A stretch of 64,000 nucleotides of DNA from a virus: positions 114,401-178,400 of the IMG/VR virus record IMGVR_UViG_3300024520_000050; one strand, written 5' to 3'. This document shows positions 17,843-27,662 of the stretch, piece after piece. The stretch's first letter is position 1. Each line of letters opens with the position of its first letter. The position numbers and the translations under genes were made by a program. The notes under the pieces were generated by a model. The model saw only the letters and a list, made by a program, of their open reading frames with translations, searched no databases and was not told the DNA's origin.

Positions 17843-18251
17843 GACGTGTTAATTTAATACCTTTCATATTTGTTATGCTAATGGTATTTCTAATATCTAC
17901 ACTTTTCCATTGATCATTTTGATCTTGAAATAATAAGTAACCGCTTTCATTTCTGAAATCATTACCACGCTTGTAGTATTCAGTTTTATTTTCTCCTTGG
18001 TGTTGTTTTATTACTCTTGCAATTACTTGAGAATGACCTGGACCATTAATCTCACTTAATTTTAAATCAGCGATTTCATCCATAGCAGTTTGTAGTTGAG
18101 CTAATTCAGTTTCTCGATTGGGTAATTTGTTATATTCAATCTTGACAAATTCTCCAATGTTCAATTGCTCGACAATGTCAAACAAATTTTTATGCGTTGT
18201 ACCATACTCAGTAGTATGATGATTATCTAATACTTGCTTAATTTTATTCAT
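17832..18251 (-). CDS. Unknown protein (139 aa)
   Basis: 139 residues overlapping the polymerase start by 11 bases in another frame. The C-terminal half reads like a small beta-barrel (YLLFQDQNDQWKSVDIRN). Tight coupling to the polymerase suggests a replication role; no motif supports a specific one. Confidence 0.55.
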   Translation of the reverse strand: MNKIKQVLDNHHTTEYGTTHKNLFDIVEQLNIGEFVKIEYNKLPNRETELAQLQTAMDEIADLKLSEINGPGHSQVIARVIKQHQGENKTEYYKRGNDFRNESGYLLFQDQNDQWKSVDIRNTISITNMKGIKLTRLGQ

Positions 18252-19014
18252 CTTCTTTCTTATTTAATCTAGTTAATATAAGTTCATCCATTTCTTTATC
18301 ATTAATGAAAACGGACTCATTTTGTTTTCTTTCTTGTTTTTCTCTATACTTTCTTTTATGAGTAATCCTATCATACTGTCTTGACGACATACTATCATAT
18401 GTAGTAAACTCAACTAATTGAGATCTACGCATACTTTCCGAAGGATTTAAACATTTAAGGACTCTAATATTTCGCATTGTAGTCCAATTTGTTTCCCACC
18501 CAAAACCATCTGTTATGAATCTAACTTTCCATCGTTCATAAGAGAATATACTTGGTCGCCAGATTCCTCTGTCCTGTTGTACAAATCTAATAATATAATA
18601 ATCATCATATTCATTTAATACAGTACCAATTCTCTTTATAGAATTTTGATGCTTCTTACGATATTTAGCGAGGACTTTTACCATTTTTCCAAATTCATTC
18701 AATTCATCTTTTCTTAATTTAATAAGATCTCGATATAATCTTCTACAATAAATACTTGGCTTCTTGGTTTTTGTACCTTTAAAGAAATTAATTAATCTAT
18801 TATATTTAATTATACGTTGTTTAGATTCTTCATTATATTCCTTCTCATCTTCTGGTTTAAGTTTCTCATCATAAAGATAATACGAATCGCCACTTCTAAT
18901 CTTTTCAAGTAGAATAGCTTCTCCTTCATAGTCTACTTCTTCCTGATAATCAGTATAAATATCAACATGATTATTCTTTGTTAGAGTTGTGTTTATTTTT
19001 ACTTTTCTTCTCAT
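18244..19014 (-). CDS. Unknown basic protein (~256 aa)
   Basis: I choose the ATG at 19012-19014 (MRRKVKINTTL); an in-frame ATG at 19077 would lengthen the overlap with the upstream gene to 107 bases. The protein is rich in Arg, Lys and Tyr and ends acidic. No domain recognised. Confidence 0.55.
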   Translation of the reverse strand: MRRKVKINTTLTKNNHVDIYTDYQEEVDYEGEAILLEKIRSGDSYYLYDEKLKPEDEKEYNEESKQRIIKYNRLINFFKGTKTKKPSIYCRRLYRDLIKLRKDELNEFGKMVKVLAKYRKKHQNSIKRIGTVLNEYDDYYIIRFVQQDRGIWRPSIFSYERWKVRFITDGFGWETNWTTMRNIRVLKCLNPSESMRRSQLVEFTTYDSMSSRQYDRITHKRKYREKQERKQNESVFINDKEMDELILTRLNKKEDE

Positions 19015-19477
19015 ACTTCTTGTCAAGTCCGTGAAAATGCTGCATTGACTCATTGCATTGTTGTTGATACTTGCCAATTAGTATACTTCCCCACAACTTG
19101 TAGAAATTAATATCTAATAGGTGTTGTCCTAATGTTCGAGCTGTTTTCTTAGGAATCTTGTCAAATGAACGTTCATTCATCATAGCACAAATCAATGCGT
19201 CAGTAGCACTTTCTTCCATACTCCTTACAACATCATTATAACTACCTACATTTCCTATATGTAATGGATATTTAATCATTACCCCTTTCATTAAACACTC
19301 TTCCCCTGTAATCGTTAGCATTAATTCACCTTTGATATTTGGTTTAAATTGTATTAACTCGAGGGATAACAAACTGTCAACTACTTTTTTCCAATTGTCG
19401 GTCAATTCATAGTCTTTCCCGGCTCGAACAATTAACAAGCATGCTTGCTGCATATCCGATAATTCAAAATTATTCAT
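18971..19477 (-). CDS. Unknown protein (168 aa)
   Basis: 168 residues; an N-terminal winged-helix-like pattern (SDMQQACLLIVRAG ... LLSLELIQF) and a basic C-terminus (KKYEKKSKNKHNSNKE). It overlaps both neighbours. Possible small DNA-binding protein, but this is only an impression from secondary-structure pattern. Confidence 0.5.
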   Translation of the reverse strand: MNNFELSDMQQACLLIVRAGKDYELTDNWKKVVDSLLSLELIQFKPNIKGELMLTITGEECLMKGVMIKYPLHIGNVGSYNDVVRSMEESATDALICAMMNERSFDKIPKKTARTLGQHLLDINFYKLWGSILIGKYQQQCNESMQHFHGLDKKYEKKSKNKHNSNKE

Positions 19478-20207
19478 TATTTTCTGATATTAAGTTAATT
19501 AATCCTGGACTAAGCTTAATATGATCGTTATTTCTCATCCATTTAATATATCTACTTTCATTAATAATTAAATCAGTAATGGTACGACCCATGTGCTTTC
19601 CAAATTTCATTGTGTATTCTGGATTACTTATTGTTGCTCCAGATAGATCATCATATGACAAAATATAATCTTGCCACGGATATCTTTGCTTATTTAATAA
19701 TTTAAGTATATCAACACATGCTATAACATCATTCTTTGCATCATGTGCATTTAAATCCTTTCCAATTAAATATTTATGTACACATTCTAATGTAAGTCGA
19801 TCTAATGATTTAAGTATTTCACTTGGTATTACATTTTTAATAATGTAAAATAAGTCAATAAACTTTGTATTCTTTAAATTCAAATTGACATTATTTCGTG
19901 TAAATAAACTAAGCATCAACGGTACATCATATTTGCAAATATTATATCCACATAAATATTCACTTTGTTCGAATAAGTTAGTTACAGGTTTAACAAGATT
20001 GAGAAAGATTGGTTTATCTTCTACATCTTCTTTTGATATACCATGTACATTACTTGCTGCTTCTGGGATGACCATTTGAGGATTAATCAAACTATCAATT
20101 GTACGCTTTTTCTTATAGTTAACTGCATAAATAGATACAATACCAATAGTATCTATTTTTAATCCAGTTGTTTCTAAATCGAAATACGTTATGTTTTCTT
20201 TTTTCAT
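19470..20207 (-). CDS. DEDDh 3'-5' exonuclease (DnaQ/RNase T family, ExoX-like C-terminus)
   Basis: 245 residues. ExoI FDLETTG (D10, E12), ExoII in CGYNICKYDVPLM, and ExoIII in AHDAKNDV give the DEDDh tetrad. The C-terminal block MKFGKHMGRTITDLI matches the small domain following exonuclease X-like nucleases. It probably trims 3' ends in DNA repair or RNA processing; the polymerase already has its own proofreading domain. Confidence 0.85.
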   Translation of the reverse strand: MKKENITYFDLETTGLKIDTIGIVSIYAVNYKKKRTIDSLINPQMVIPEAASNVHGISKEDVEDKPIFLNLVKPVTNLFEQSEYLCGYNICKYDVPLMLSLFTRNNVNLNLKNTKFIDLFYIIKNVIPSEILKSLDRLTLECVHKYLIGKDLNAHDAKNDVIACVDILKLLNKQRYPWQDYILSYDDLSGATISNPEYTMKFGKHMGRTITDLIINESRYIKWMRNNDHIKLSPGLINLISENNE

Positions 20208-20911
20208 ATTTTATATGTTTTAGGTATTTCAAAATCCTTTAAATTATGTTTTTTTGGTGGAGTTTTCTCTGCAACATATCCATCATTTTCATCACGAACA
20301 ATTTGTAGTTCGGCTGAACCAAATCCTGCAATAAAACTATCACAAGCTTCTAAATTAGTAATATTGCGATTATATGACTCTTCTCCAAGTTTTAATCTAA
20401 TTAAATTATTACGTACATATTTATATGCTGTACCTAAATTTTTAAATCGATAAATTCTATTAGTCATATCAGGATCAGTACTACCTTGAAAACTGTAACA
20501 TATTGAATGTCCTATTTCCTTGCCATCATCTTTAATATACTTGCAATTCCAAAACTTAACTTCATTTTCTTCATTTGCAATTACATGTCCTTGATGGCCA
20601 TTTTCTAGAAAGTTAACATCTTCCCTTAATAACAAACGTAATTCATATAAACAATGTTGTTTTCTTTTAAACAACTGTAACTGTTCACGACTTGTAGTCT
20701 GTTCTTTAGTTAAAGTAAGTACATGAGTTGTATTCCGTCTATCCCATATTAATTTCAATTCAGTATTGAAATCTGGAGCACGACCAACCTTCAGTGTATC
20801 CTTTATAATTTGTAAATAGGTTTCTAATGTAGCTCTAATAATAACTTCATCATAACCTTCTGCGTAATAAACTTTTCCATTGTACTCATACCTATAAATC
20901 TTAGGTCTCAT
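20204..20911 (-). CDS. Unknown protein (235 aa)
   Basis: 235 residues, overlapping the exonuclease gene by four bases. Mixed alpha/beta with two basic patches. No motif recognised. Confidence 0.55.
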   Translation of the reverse strand: MRPKIYRYEYNGKVYYAEGYDEVIIRATLETYLQIIKDTLKVGRAPDFNTELKLIWDRRNTTHVLTLTKEQTTSREQLQLFKRKQHCLYELRLLLREDVNFLENGHQGHVIANEENEVKFWNCKYIKDDGKEIGHSICYSFQGSTDPDMTNRIYRFKNLGTAYKYVRNNLIRLKLGEESYNRNITNLEACDSFIAGFGSAELQIVRDENDGYVAEKTPPKKHNLKDFEIPKTYKI

Positions 20912-20963
20912 ATTATAAATTTTTAGTTAAAAATCGGTGAATATCACCTTCTTCAATTTTAAT

Positions 20964-21299
20964 TTAACTAACTTTATAATCTGCAATGAAATAAATATAA
21001 TCATCTGCATCTGGTCTACGATGGCTTTTGCTTTTTTCACTTAATCTAAATGGAATTGTTAAACCTACAATGAGTTCATCATTACCAATTATTGTACGTT
21101 CTCGACAAACATCAACTTTAACATCAGTTAAGGAATTAACTAAATCAGCTACACTTTGATATCCAATACTCGAATTAATATTTTCTGCACTTTGTACAAG
21201 TTTAATAAATTGATTCTTAGATATTGTTTTCTTATTATAAATACCATCACTAAACATATTAGCACTATTTATTAGTACTATCTTTTTGTAAATCTTCAT
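20964..21299 (-). CDS. Unknown protein (111 aa)
   Basis: 111 residues starting MKIYKKIVLINS, no family recognised. Its start overlaps the preceding gene's end by 35 bases. Confidence 0.5.
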   Translation of the reverse strand: MKIYKKIVLINSANMFSDGIYNKKTISKNQFIKLVQSAENINSSIGYQSVADLVNSLTDVKVDVCRERTIIGNDELIVGLTIPFRLSEKSKSHRRPDADDYIYFIADYKVS

Positions 21300-21618
21300 A
21301 TATCTCCTCTAGTTCGTTATAAAAATTATTTGTATCCTCAACATGCTTCTCCTTCAATCCTTCGGCTATTTTAAGAGATAAATCAAGATAACTACTTTTA
21401 ATCTTACGTAAATTATAAAATTCTATGTCAGATTGTTCATCTTGTTTAGCAAAAAAATAATCACCTGATTTGATTATAGGTAACCACATATTAATACGTT
21501 TTGATGGTACGTTTTCTCCCCAAAGCATGCATCGTGTACTTCCACCATCTCTAAATCTATATAACCAATGACTACCAAATAACTGATCTAACCGACTTCT
21601 TCTTTCTTTCTCTGTCAT
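21265..21618 (-). CDS. Unknown protein (117 aa)
   Basis: 117 residues with an aromatic N-terminal half and an acidic helical C-terminus. The segment LRKIKSSYLDLSLKIAEGLK is close to LMQIKKSYPELGRQMFRGLE in the next gene upstream, so the pair probably arose by duplication. Confidence 0.5.
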   Translation of the reverse strand: MTEKERRSRLDQLFGSHWLYRFRDGGSTRCMLWGENVPSKRINMWLPIIKSGDYFFAKQDEQSDIEFYNLRKIKSSYLDLSLKIAEGLKEKHVEDTNNFYNELEEIYEDLQKDSTNK

Positions 21619-21932
21619 AATTCTTTTAATTTTTTAAGTACATCATCCATTACACATTCTAATTCCAAACCTCTAAACATTTGTCTACCCAATTCAGGAT
21701 ATGATTTTTTAATTTGCATTAAGTTATTAATTGCATCTGCAGTACATGTTTCTTTTGGTAATGCAAATATTCGATTATATTCAAATAAACTAATTAACGT
21801 ACGTTGTGCTTTTTGAAAACTATAATGTCTATTATCATATATATGATAATACATTAATGGCTTCTTTACTCCATGATAACTAAAGAAGGTGTACTTATCC
21901 AGTACACCTTCTAATATTTCTAATTCATCCAT
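21615..21932 (-). CDS. Unknown protein (105 aa)
   Basis: 105 residues, paralogue-like to 21265-21618 in its C-terminal helix. A perfect 12-bp inverted repeat lies within its first eight codons (21884-21912), so the 5' end of the gene doubles as a hairpin. Confidence 0.5.
   Translation of the reverse strand: MDELEILEGVLDKYTFFSYHGVKKPLMYYHIYDNRHYSFQKAQRTLISLFEYNRIFALPKETCTADAINNLMQIKKSYPELGRQMFRGLELECVMDDVLKKLKEL
21884..21912 (-). terminator. Perfect inverted repeat inside a start region, terminator- or attenuator-like
   Basis: AGAAGGTGTACT and its exact complement are separated by five bases, and on the minus strand are followed by TTTAG. It lies 25 bases beyond the stop of the MoxR gene but within the N-terminal codons of the next gene. 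It could end the MoxR transcript or control translation of the downstream gene. Confidence 0.5.
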
Positions 21933-21936
21933 TTAA

Positions 21937-23199
21937 TTACATTCTATTTAAAAGTAATTTACCAATTTCTATATCAGCCATAATACCATGTAATTGAATT
22001 TTATCTGTTGCCATTATTTCTAGTCCCATATCTAAACGAAGATCATTAGGAATACCAGAAGTTTTCAAGAAAGCTTTCATGTTATTCATTTGTTTCTTAG
22101 ACAATTTACCATTCAATTCATCTGTACAGTAATATAATAAACGAGTGGTAATAACATTTAAAATATCAACTCTAAGATTACTACCTGTTGCAAAAGGAGT
22201 TATCACTTTCCTTTTAATAAATGCAGGAAAATCTTCAGCATTCAATAACTCTTCTGGTGTTACTAATTTAACTAAGTCATTATTAATAAATGTGGCAAAT
22301 TGAGTTGCTGTAATTTTATCCAACACTCCTTCACCCATAATATTAACCATACCTAAATTCTCTTTTAAATCAGAAAATATACGAATTGTATTTGCAAAAT
22401 ATTCAATTGATCTAGGAGTAGTAAGTTCGCCTGTTTTAATCGTCTCTGGGTTAGCTAATACAAAATTAACCACACGTTCATCGATATCATGATTTAATGC
22501 CCATTTAGCCCATAATTTAGCTTCAAACTCCATAGACATATGAAACATGCGAGTTAATTGTGCATCATCTAATTCAGTGATAGAATAATTTCCTCCACCA
22601 GGATTCGCTGTTAAAATAATACTCCATTTTGGTGGCAATGTCCATGAATCTAATCCACCATCTTGAAGTAATTGCATAATACCATTAATAATACGTTTAC
22701 CCGCACGATTAAAATCATCAATTACAAAGAACCCTTCTTCGGGATCACCTAAATCTACATTAGGTACAAATTGTGGTGGAGATACAATCATTTGATTAGC
22801 TTTATGCATATCTCTTTCCCAACCATTATTGAGATAAGATCCTACAAGATCCTTATCAACTAACTTACTCTTGATAACTTCACCTGATTCATTCTTCAAA
22901 TTAACCCAAGCACCTGTACCTGGCATTCCAAGTAAGTCACCCATTTCTTCAAATTGTGCTGGAGCAATTGACTTAAATCCAATTCCTTTTTCCTTTGCAA
23001 TTTGTTCTGGGATACTTGTCTTACCAATACCGTGTTTTCCCCAAATACATATTGATACTTTCTTTCCACTCTTGGAAGTCTCTGTTACTAAATTAGAAGT
23101 ATGAACATGCTCCATTACATCTTTAATCATATCTGCTGGTAACATCATACCATGATAATCATAATTAATCTGCTTTCCTTTTTTTGCTGTATCAGCCAT
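21937..23199 (-). CDS. MoxR-type AAA+ ATPase
   Basis: 420 residues. Walker A is GKHGIGKTS (54-62), Walker B is FFVIDDFNRA, followed by a sensor 1 region LTANPGGGNYS. The MoxR pattern of a methanol-dehydrogenase-regulator-like ATPase paired with a VWA protein is completed by the next gene downstream in transcription order upstream at 23234-24697. Such pairs act as ATP-driven chaperones inserting metals or remodelling targets; in phages the target is unknown. Confidence 0.85.
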   Translation of the reverse strand: MADTAKKGKQINYDYHGMMLPADMIKDVMEHVHTSNLVTETSKSGKKVSICIWGKHGIGKTSIPEQIAKEKGIGFKSIAPAQFEEMGDLLGMPGTGAWVNLKNESGEVIKSKLVDKDLVGSYLNNGWERDMHKANQMIVSPPQFVPNVDLGDPEEGFFVIDDFNRAGKRIINGIMQLLQDGGLDSWTLPPKWSIILTANPGGGNYSITELDDAQLTRMFHMSMEFEAKLWAKWALNHDIDERVVNFVLANPETIKTGELTTPRSIEYFANTIRIFSDLKENLGMVNIMGEGVLDKITATQFATFINNDLVKLVTPEELLNAEDFPAFIKRKVITPFATGSNLRVDILNVITTRLLYYCTDELNGKLSKKQMNNMKAFLKTSGIPNDLRLDMGLEIMATDKIQLHGIMADIEIGKLLLNRM

Positions 23200-23233
23200 T
23201 TTATTTATTTATTTATATTAATTCTTATAATAA

Positions 23234-24697
23234 TTAAAAATCCATTTTAATTTTAATTCCTTGAAAATCTTCCATGTCCTCTGCAGAACGTCCTTGATTC
23301 TTACTAATTAACCACATAATTGGACAATTACATTTAGGTGGTTGAGGTGCTTCACCATCAGTAAAATATATTAAGCAATCAGGTTTATATATTTCATTAG
23401 CATAATTAATAGGTGGATCAAATGATGTTCCTCCTCTTCCTGTTACTTCTCCTGGAAACTTACCTTTATAATCCCATATTTTACCAACATCATAATCACA
23501 TTCTATAATTTGCACCTCTGCTTCTGATTTATGTATCCAGTGGATCTCACTAAAGAATTCAGCTAATGATTCATTATCCACAGAACCTGATGTATCAATT
23601 GCAACTAGAACCTTACATTCTGTCTTAATCTTTGTACCAGGAAATGTACCGAATCGTTTACTTCTTCTCTTCAATGTAGTTTCAATAAATGATTTCTCAC
23701 CATTGGCAGCAAACTGTCTCAATTGTCTTTTCCAATTAACACTTGGTCTTAAACTTGCAATTAAATCATCAAGATATTGTAATAATCCAGCAGGCATTTT
23801 ACCTCTCCAGTTACTATTACTTTTAGTTTGTGATCGATCTAATTTCTTAACAACCTCACTAACAGTACTATCTACCCATGAATTAGCAAATTCCTTTTGA
23901 CCTTTATTCAATTTAGAAATATCTCCCCATGTTGAATGCATTGTTCGATTATTTTCTTGAGACATAAACTTAGCTAAGTTCTTCTGTGAACTATTCAACT
24001 TACCCCAATTTGGATTATTTTCTAATCCATTTCCTTCATTGCCACCTTGTTGATTACCTTGCTGACCATCTTGTTGATCGCTTTGTTGATTACCTTGCTG
24101 ATTTTGATTACCAGAACCACTTTTTGATTTATCACTTTTTCCACCTTTGGGATTAAGTGTTTGTCTAATCTTTTCTGATTCCTTAATCAATACTGAATAG
24201 TAATAATCAGTTGTTTGATGATTATCAGATCCTGTCCATTCAGGAGTAATGTTAGGAAAGAAATGTGGATAATTCTCTAATAAGGCTAATGTTGGGCGCA
24301 TCTTCTCAGGTATCTTATTCAATAGAATACATTGATGTACAACAAAATCTACTGCTGCATTTGCAAGAGTTTTATTACCATATTTACCCCAATTAAAAAT
24401 GTGCTTAAATAGAATATGTAATATCTCATGTTTTATTACCCAATATTTTGCATTTAAATAATCCTCTGATTTTAAACCTTTATCTCCTCTAATCGTTTCA
24501 GTCCAGAATTTATTATTTACTGCTAAACTCAGCAGATTAGTAGTTGGATTCATACAAATAGCTGCAGTTTGTACAGCATGTTCTCCATCAGTAACTTCTC
24601 TATTTAAATGATTAAAGAAATGCCCATAAAATGATTCTTTAATAATCAATTGTATAGCCGTCTTTTGAATATCCTCTAATACTTCATAATTTGTCAT
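23234..24697 (-). CDS. Zincin/VWA-like protein (DUF2201-type putative metallopeptidase)
   Basis: 487 residues. A zinc-metalloprotease motif HEILH (90-94) lies in the N-terminal domain. A Gln/Asn/Gly/Ser low-complexity linker follows (about residues 180-240). The C-terminal third is a VWA-like domain with the MIDAS motif DTSGS and a later YFTDGEAP. This is the partner of the MoxR ATPase. It may be a cofactor-inserting chaperone or a regulated protease acting on host proteins. Confidence 0.8.
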   Translation of the reverse strand: MTNYEVLEDIQKTAIQLIIKESFYGHFFNHLNREVTDGEHAVQTAAICMNPTTNLLSLAVNNKFWTETIRGDKGLKSEDYLNAKYWVIKHEILHILFKHIFNWGKYGNKTLANAAVDFVVHQCILLNKIPEKMRPTLALLENYPHFFPNITPEWTGSDNHQTTDYYYSVLIKESEKIRQTLNPKGGKSDKSKSGSGNQNQQGNQQSDQQDGQQGNQQGGNEGNGLENNPNWGKLNSSQKNLAKFMSQENNRTMHSTWGDISKLNKGQKEFANSWVDSTVSEVVKKLDRSQTKSNSNWRGKMPAGLLQYLDDLIASLRPSVNWKRQLRQFAANGEKSFIETTLKRRSKRFGTFPGTKIKTECKVLVAIDTSGSVDNESLAEFFSEIHWIHKSEAEVQIIECDYDVGKIWDYKGKFPGEVTGRGGTSFDPPINYANEIYKPDCLIYFTDGEAPQPPKCNCPIMWLISKNQGRSAEDMEDFQGIKIKMDF

Positions 24698-24725
24698 TTA
24701 CTTCTTTTGTTTAATTAATTATATT

Positions 24726-24754
24726 AAAAAAGGTGTACCGCAATGGCACACCTT
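24726..24754 (-). terminator. Rho-independent terminator
   Basis: Minus-strand stem AAAGGTGTGCC/GGTACACCTTT with a five-base loop and a following T run, a few bases after the stop of the SleB-like gene. Confidence 0.85.
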
Positions 24755-24758
24755 TAAT

Positions 24759-25349
24759 TTATACATTTTTCAATTTTTCATGTCGGTAGAATCGATGTCT
24801 ACGTTTTGTATAAAAATTACACATTGAATGACATCCTCTGTCAGGAGGGTTTTTAAATGATTCAAAATATAAAACATCATTAGGAAGTTTATATTTATCA
24901 TCAATGTATCCTACATTACATGCATAGGCAATATCATATAGCTCTCGATCTTTTGGGTCATCCCAATTGAAATACTGCTTTAATTTGCCTGATTTTAATA
25001 ATTTTATAGATCGTGAGTTATTAAGTGAAGGGGTGTTATAATACTTCCGCCAACTACACTTTTTATGTCTGAATCTATTGTACATTGTTTGAATTACAAA
25101 GTAAACATCCGCCTTAGAATTTTCACTTGTTAAAGTAGATGATTGTGTTTTAATATATTTTATAAAACTAATCATGTTCCTCATGTTACCTAATCCATAA
25201 TCTAATGTAGGTATTTCGACACCTACTGCGATTGGTAACATTACTTCAATTGTTCCTATTAATTCACGCGTTATCGGTTCTGATGAAAGTGTTCCACCTT
25301 GAGGAAGCGATGTAAACGACATGACAAATAATAAAAAGAAGTTTCTCAT
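24759..25349 (-). CDS. Probable secreted cell-wall hydrolase (SleB-like)
   Basis: I start at the ATG at 25347-25349 (MRNFFLLFVMSFTSLPQG), which gives a signal peptide of about 20 residues; a longer frame begins at 25400. The mature part shows the SleB/lysozyme-like outline: ADVYFVIQTMYNR early, and late CNVGYIDD ... FESFKNPP ... RRHRFYRHEK, comparable to the ...GNHRFYR end of cell-wall hydrolases. Several cysteines suggest disulfides. Candidate endolysin or spanin partner; the catalytic Glu is not certain. Confidence 0.55.
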   Translation of the reverse strand: MRNFFLLFVMSFTSLPQGGTLSSEPITRELIGTIEVMLPIAVGVEIPTLDYGLGNMRNMISFIKYIKTQSSTLTSENSKADVYFVIQTMYNRFRHKKCSWRKYYNTPSLNNSRSIKLLKSGKLKQYFNWDDPKDRELYDIAYACNVGYIDDKYKLPNDVLYFESFKNPPDRGCHSMCNFYTKRRHRFYRHEKLKNV

Positions 25350-25422
25350 TTTTGCTGTTTTCGTTAACAATATTATTTGGTTGAAACCATAAAGATCCAA
25401 CTAAATATTTTATACGACGTAT

Positions 25423-26454
25423 CTATGAAGGTAATTGTTCAACATAATATTTATCACCTTTATCCGCAACTCTAATATTGAGTATGTCTTCGAATGGTTG
25501 TAAATCAAGTTCTTGACCACTTTTTTTAATATTTTTAAATAAATACTCTACATTATCTCGTAAATGCCACGATCTACTATTGTATGCATCTCTTCTATCA
25601 ATACAAGCTCTTAAATCTGGTTTGCGTACAAATATTTTATCATACATAGCTATTCTAGTCTCTGCAGCTATGGAAGTATCATAAAAACATGCTACTAATT
25701 TAGATAACATAGATTCTACATTACCTTTTTTAATCATCATAATTCCAAGATTCCAAGTAGTTTCTCCGCATAACAATCGATATAAATTATCCCAATCATA
25801 TACAGCTAAATCATCACGTACATCTTCTTTAACTTCCCAATCATATACAACTTGTTGTAAATCAATTTCATTGATTAAGGTCATACTTCTATCCTTCAAT
25901 GCATTTAATTCATTTTCTTCTATTTGAGAATGATTACATTTAACTTGATAATCAGCTTCCCAATGATTCGTTAGTCGTTTTTTTATTGCTTTTTCTTCAT
26001 GCGACATCATATGATCATACTCATCTCTAGCATAATATGTTTGAAACATAAATGATACCATCTGGGGATCACGATACATTTGATCTTGAACAAATGTATA
26101 TGCAACTTCATTTTTTCGTTCACTAAAGTATTCTCCTGCAGGTACCGTCCACCATTTAATTATTTCAAATGGACTACGTGCATTATCATAACGATTTGTA
26201 GTTATTCCTTGTTTAATTATTAAACAATTAGCTTCTTCTGCTTTAAATACTTGTGTTGCTCCTACATCTTTAATCCATTTTCTTAATGGAAGTTTCTTAA
26301 TTCTACAATTTGGAAATACATAAATTTTACTACTAGCATTTATATTAGAAATATCTACAATAGATTTACCTTTATGTTTTGGGTTCTTATCTTGTAGTCT
26401 ATCACTATAAATACCAAGTAAATATGTAACATCCGTTTCTTCTATTTTTATCAT
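25423..26454 (-). CDS. Unknown protein (343 aa)
   Basis: 343 residues, Tyr/Trp/Arg-rich, no membrane segment, no motif recognised. Overlaps the upstream gene by four bases, opening a run of unknown genes from 25.4 to 28.5 kb. Confidence 0.6.
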   Translation of the reverse strand: MIKIEETDVTYLLGIYSDRLQDKNPKHKGKSIVDISNINASSKIYVFPNCRIKKLPLRKWIKDVGATQVFKAEEANCLIIKQGITTNRYDNARSPFEIIKWWTVPAGEYFSERKNEVAYTFVQDQMYRDPQMVSFMFQTYYARDEYDHMMSHEEKAIKKRLTNHWEADYQVKCNHSQIEENELNALKDRSMTLINEIDLQQVVYDWEVKEDVRDDLAVYDWDNLYRLLCGETTWNLGIMMIKKGNVESMLSKLVACFYDTSIAAETRIAMYDKIFVRKPDLRACIDRRDAYNSRSWHLRDNVEYLFKNIKKSGQELDLQPFEDILNIRVADKGDKYYVEQLPS

Positions 26455-27335
26455 CTTATAATTTTAAATCCTAATTTCAACAATCCTCGAGTTAAATCTT
26501 CATCATTTTCAGTCTTCATTAATTCAGAAAACAACAATTCTGGTTTTTTTAATTTAATTGCCTGACATTCAACAACATCATAATAAATATTATTATAGTT
26601 AGGCATATGAATAGCATCTTCAAAACCCGCTTCATACATATTAACTTGTGCTACTTTATGATGTTGTGTATCATCTGACAATAACCTACTTAAAAATAAA
26701 TTATATATTGCATCATAGTTTACATATTCAGGTATTAATTTTGCAATATTATCCATTAATGGCATAGCATCTGAATTAAACACTTTAGATATAAACTTAT
26801 GTTGTAGGAATTTATCTTTCAATCCTTCCCATGTATTCAACATCAATACATTTCCATCCCTGGTTTGAGTATCATTTAATATCAAAAAGTCACGAAAGTA
26901 ATGTGTAGTTCTACCATTTGGCTCAATGCATGTAATATTATCTAATGTATACGAACTATCTTCTTCCTGTTTTAACTTTTGATATCTATTATAACTCATT
27001 GCATATGGATTACGTTTAATTGTATTAAATCCAAATAATTTTACAATACTTTCAGTCAATGTAATAAAGAATTCTTCACGTACTTCATCCATGATTGTTT
27101 GATCTTCCCATATTTCTAAGTTCAATAAAGAAGCTAAACATTGTGTATATGCTATTTTCTCTAGAAATCTTGTTGTTGGAATACTTAAATAGTGTTCTTT
27201 AAACATTATAAACTTAAGATTCTCAGCTTCTAAATCAAACAATTCATGAAATGGGATACTTAAATCTATTTCAATATCATTATGAAGTGGTATCCCATCA
27301 TTTAAATCCACTTCGCTTATTTTAATCTTCTTCAT
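26451..27335 (-). CDS. Unknown protein (294 aa)
   Basis: 294 residues, predominantly helical, acidic. Coupled by overlap to both neighbours. No family recognised. Confidence 0.6.
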   Translation of the reverse strand: MKKIKISEVDLNDGIPLHNDIEIDLSIPFHELFDLEAENLKFIMFKEHYLSIPTTRFLEKIAYTQCLASLLNLEIWEDQTIMDEVREEFFITLTESIVKLFGFNTIKRNPYAMSYNRYQKLKQEEDSSYTLDNITCIEPNGRTTHYFRDFLILNDTQTRDGNVLMLNTWEGLKDKFLQHKFISKVFNSDAMPLMDNIAKLIPEYVNYDAIYNLFLSRLLSDDTQHHKVAQVNMYEAGFEDAIHMPNYNNIYYDVVECQAIKLKKPELLFSELMKTENDEDLTRGLLKLGFKIIR

Positions 27336-27657
27336 TTTCTATAATTTTATAAGGTATTCCTTTAGGTATTTCTATATGACAACCAATCATTTCAACATAG
27401 TCAATATCATCAAGCAATATCATAGTATTTTTAAAATAATAAATGAGTAGTACTCTATTTTTAATTTCGAAGAAAACATCGTATTTATTACATTTAATAA
27501 AATGATCAGTTACTTGATTATCAGCACTGTTAGTTGCTAATATCTTTACTACAAGATCTGCAGAATTATTTTCAACAATTTCCAAATCATCGACTGTAAC
27601 ATCAATTTCAATGGAATCAAAATACTCTTTATTTAATGTCTTTATTGTCTCTATCAT
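27322..27657 (-). CDS. Unknown acidic protein (111 aa)
   Basis: 111 residues, Val/Ile/Asp-rich beta pattern, no motif. Overlaps the next gene by 14 bases. Confidence 0.5.
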   Translation of the reverse strand: MIETIKTLNKEYFDSIEIDVTVDDLEIVENNSADLVVKILATNSADNQVTDHFIKCNKYDVFFEIKNRVLLIYYFKNTMILLDDIDYVEMIGCHIEIPKGIPYKIIENEED

Positions 27658-27662
27658 TCATC

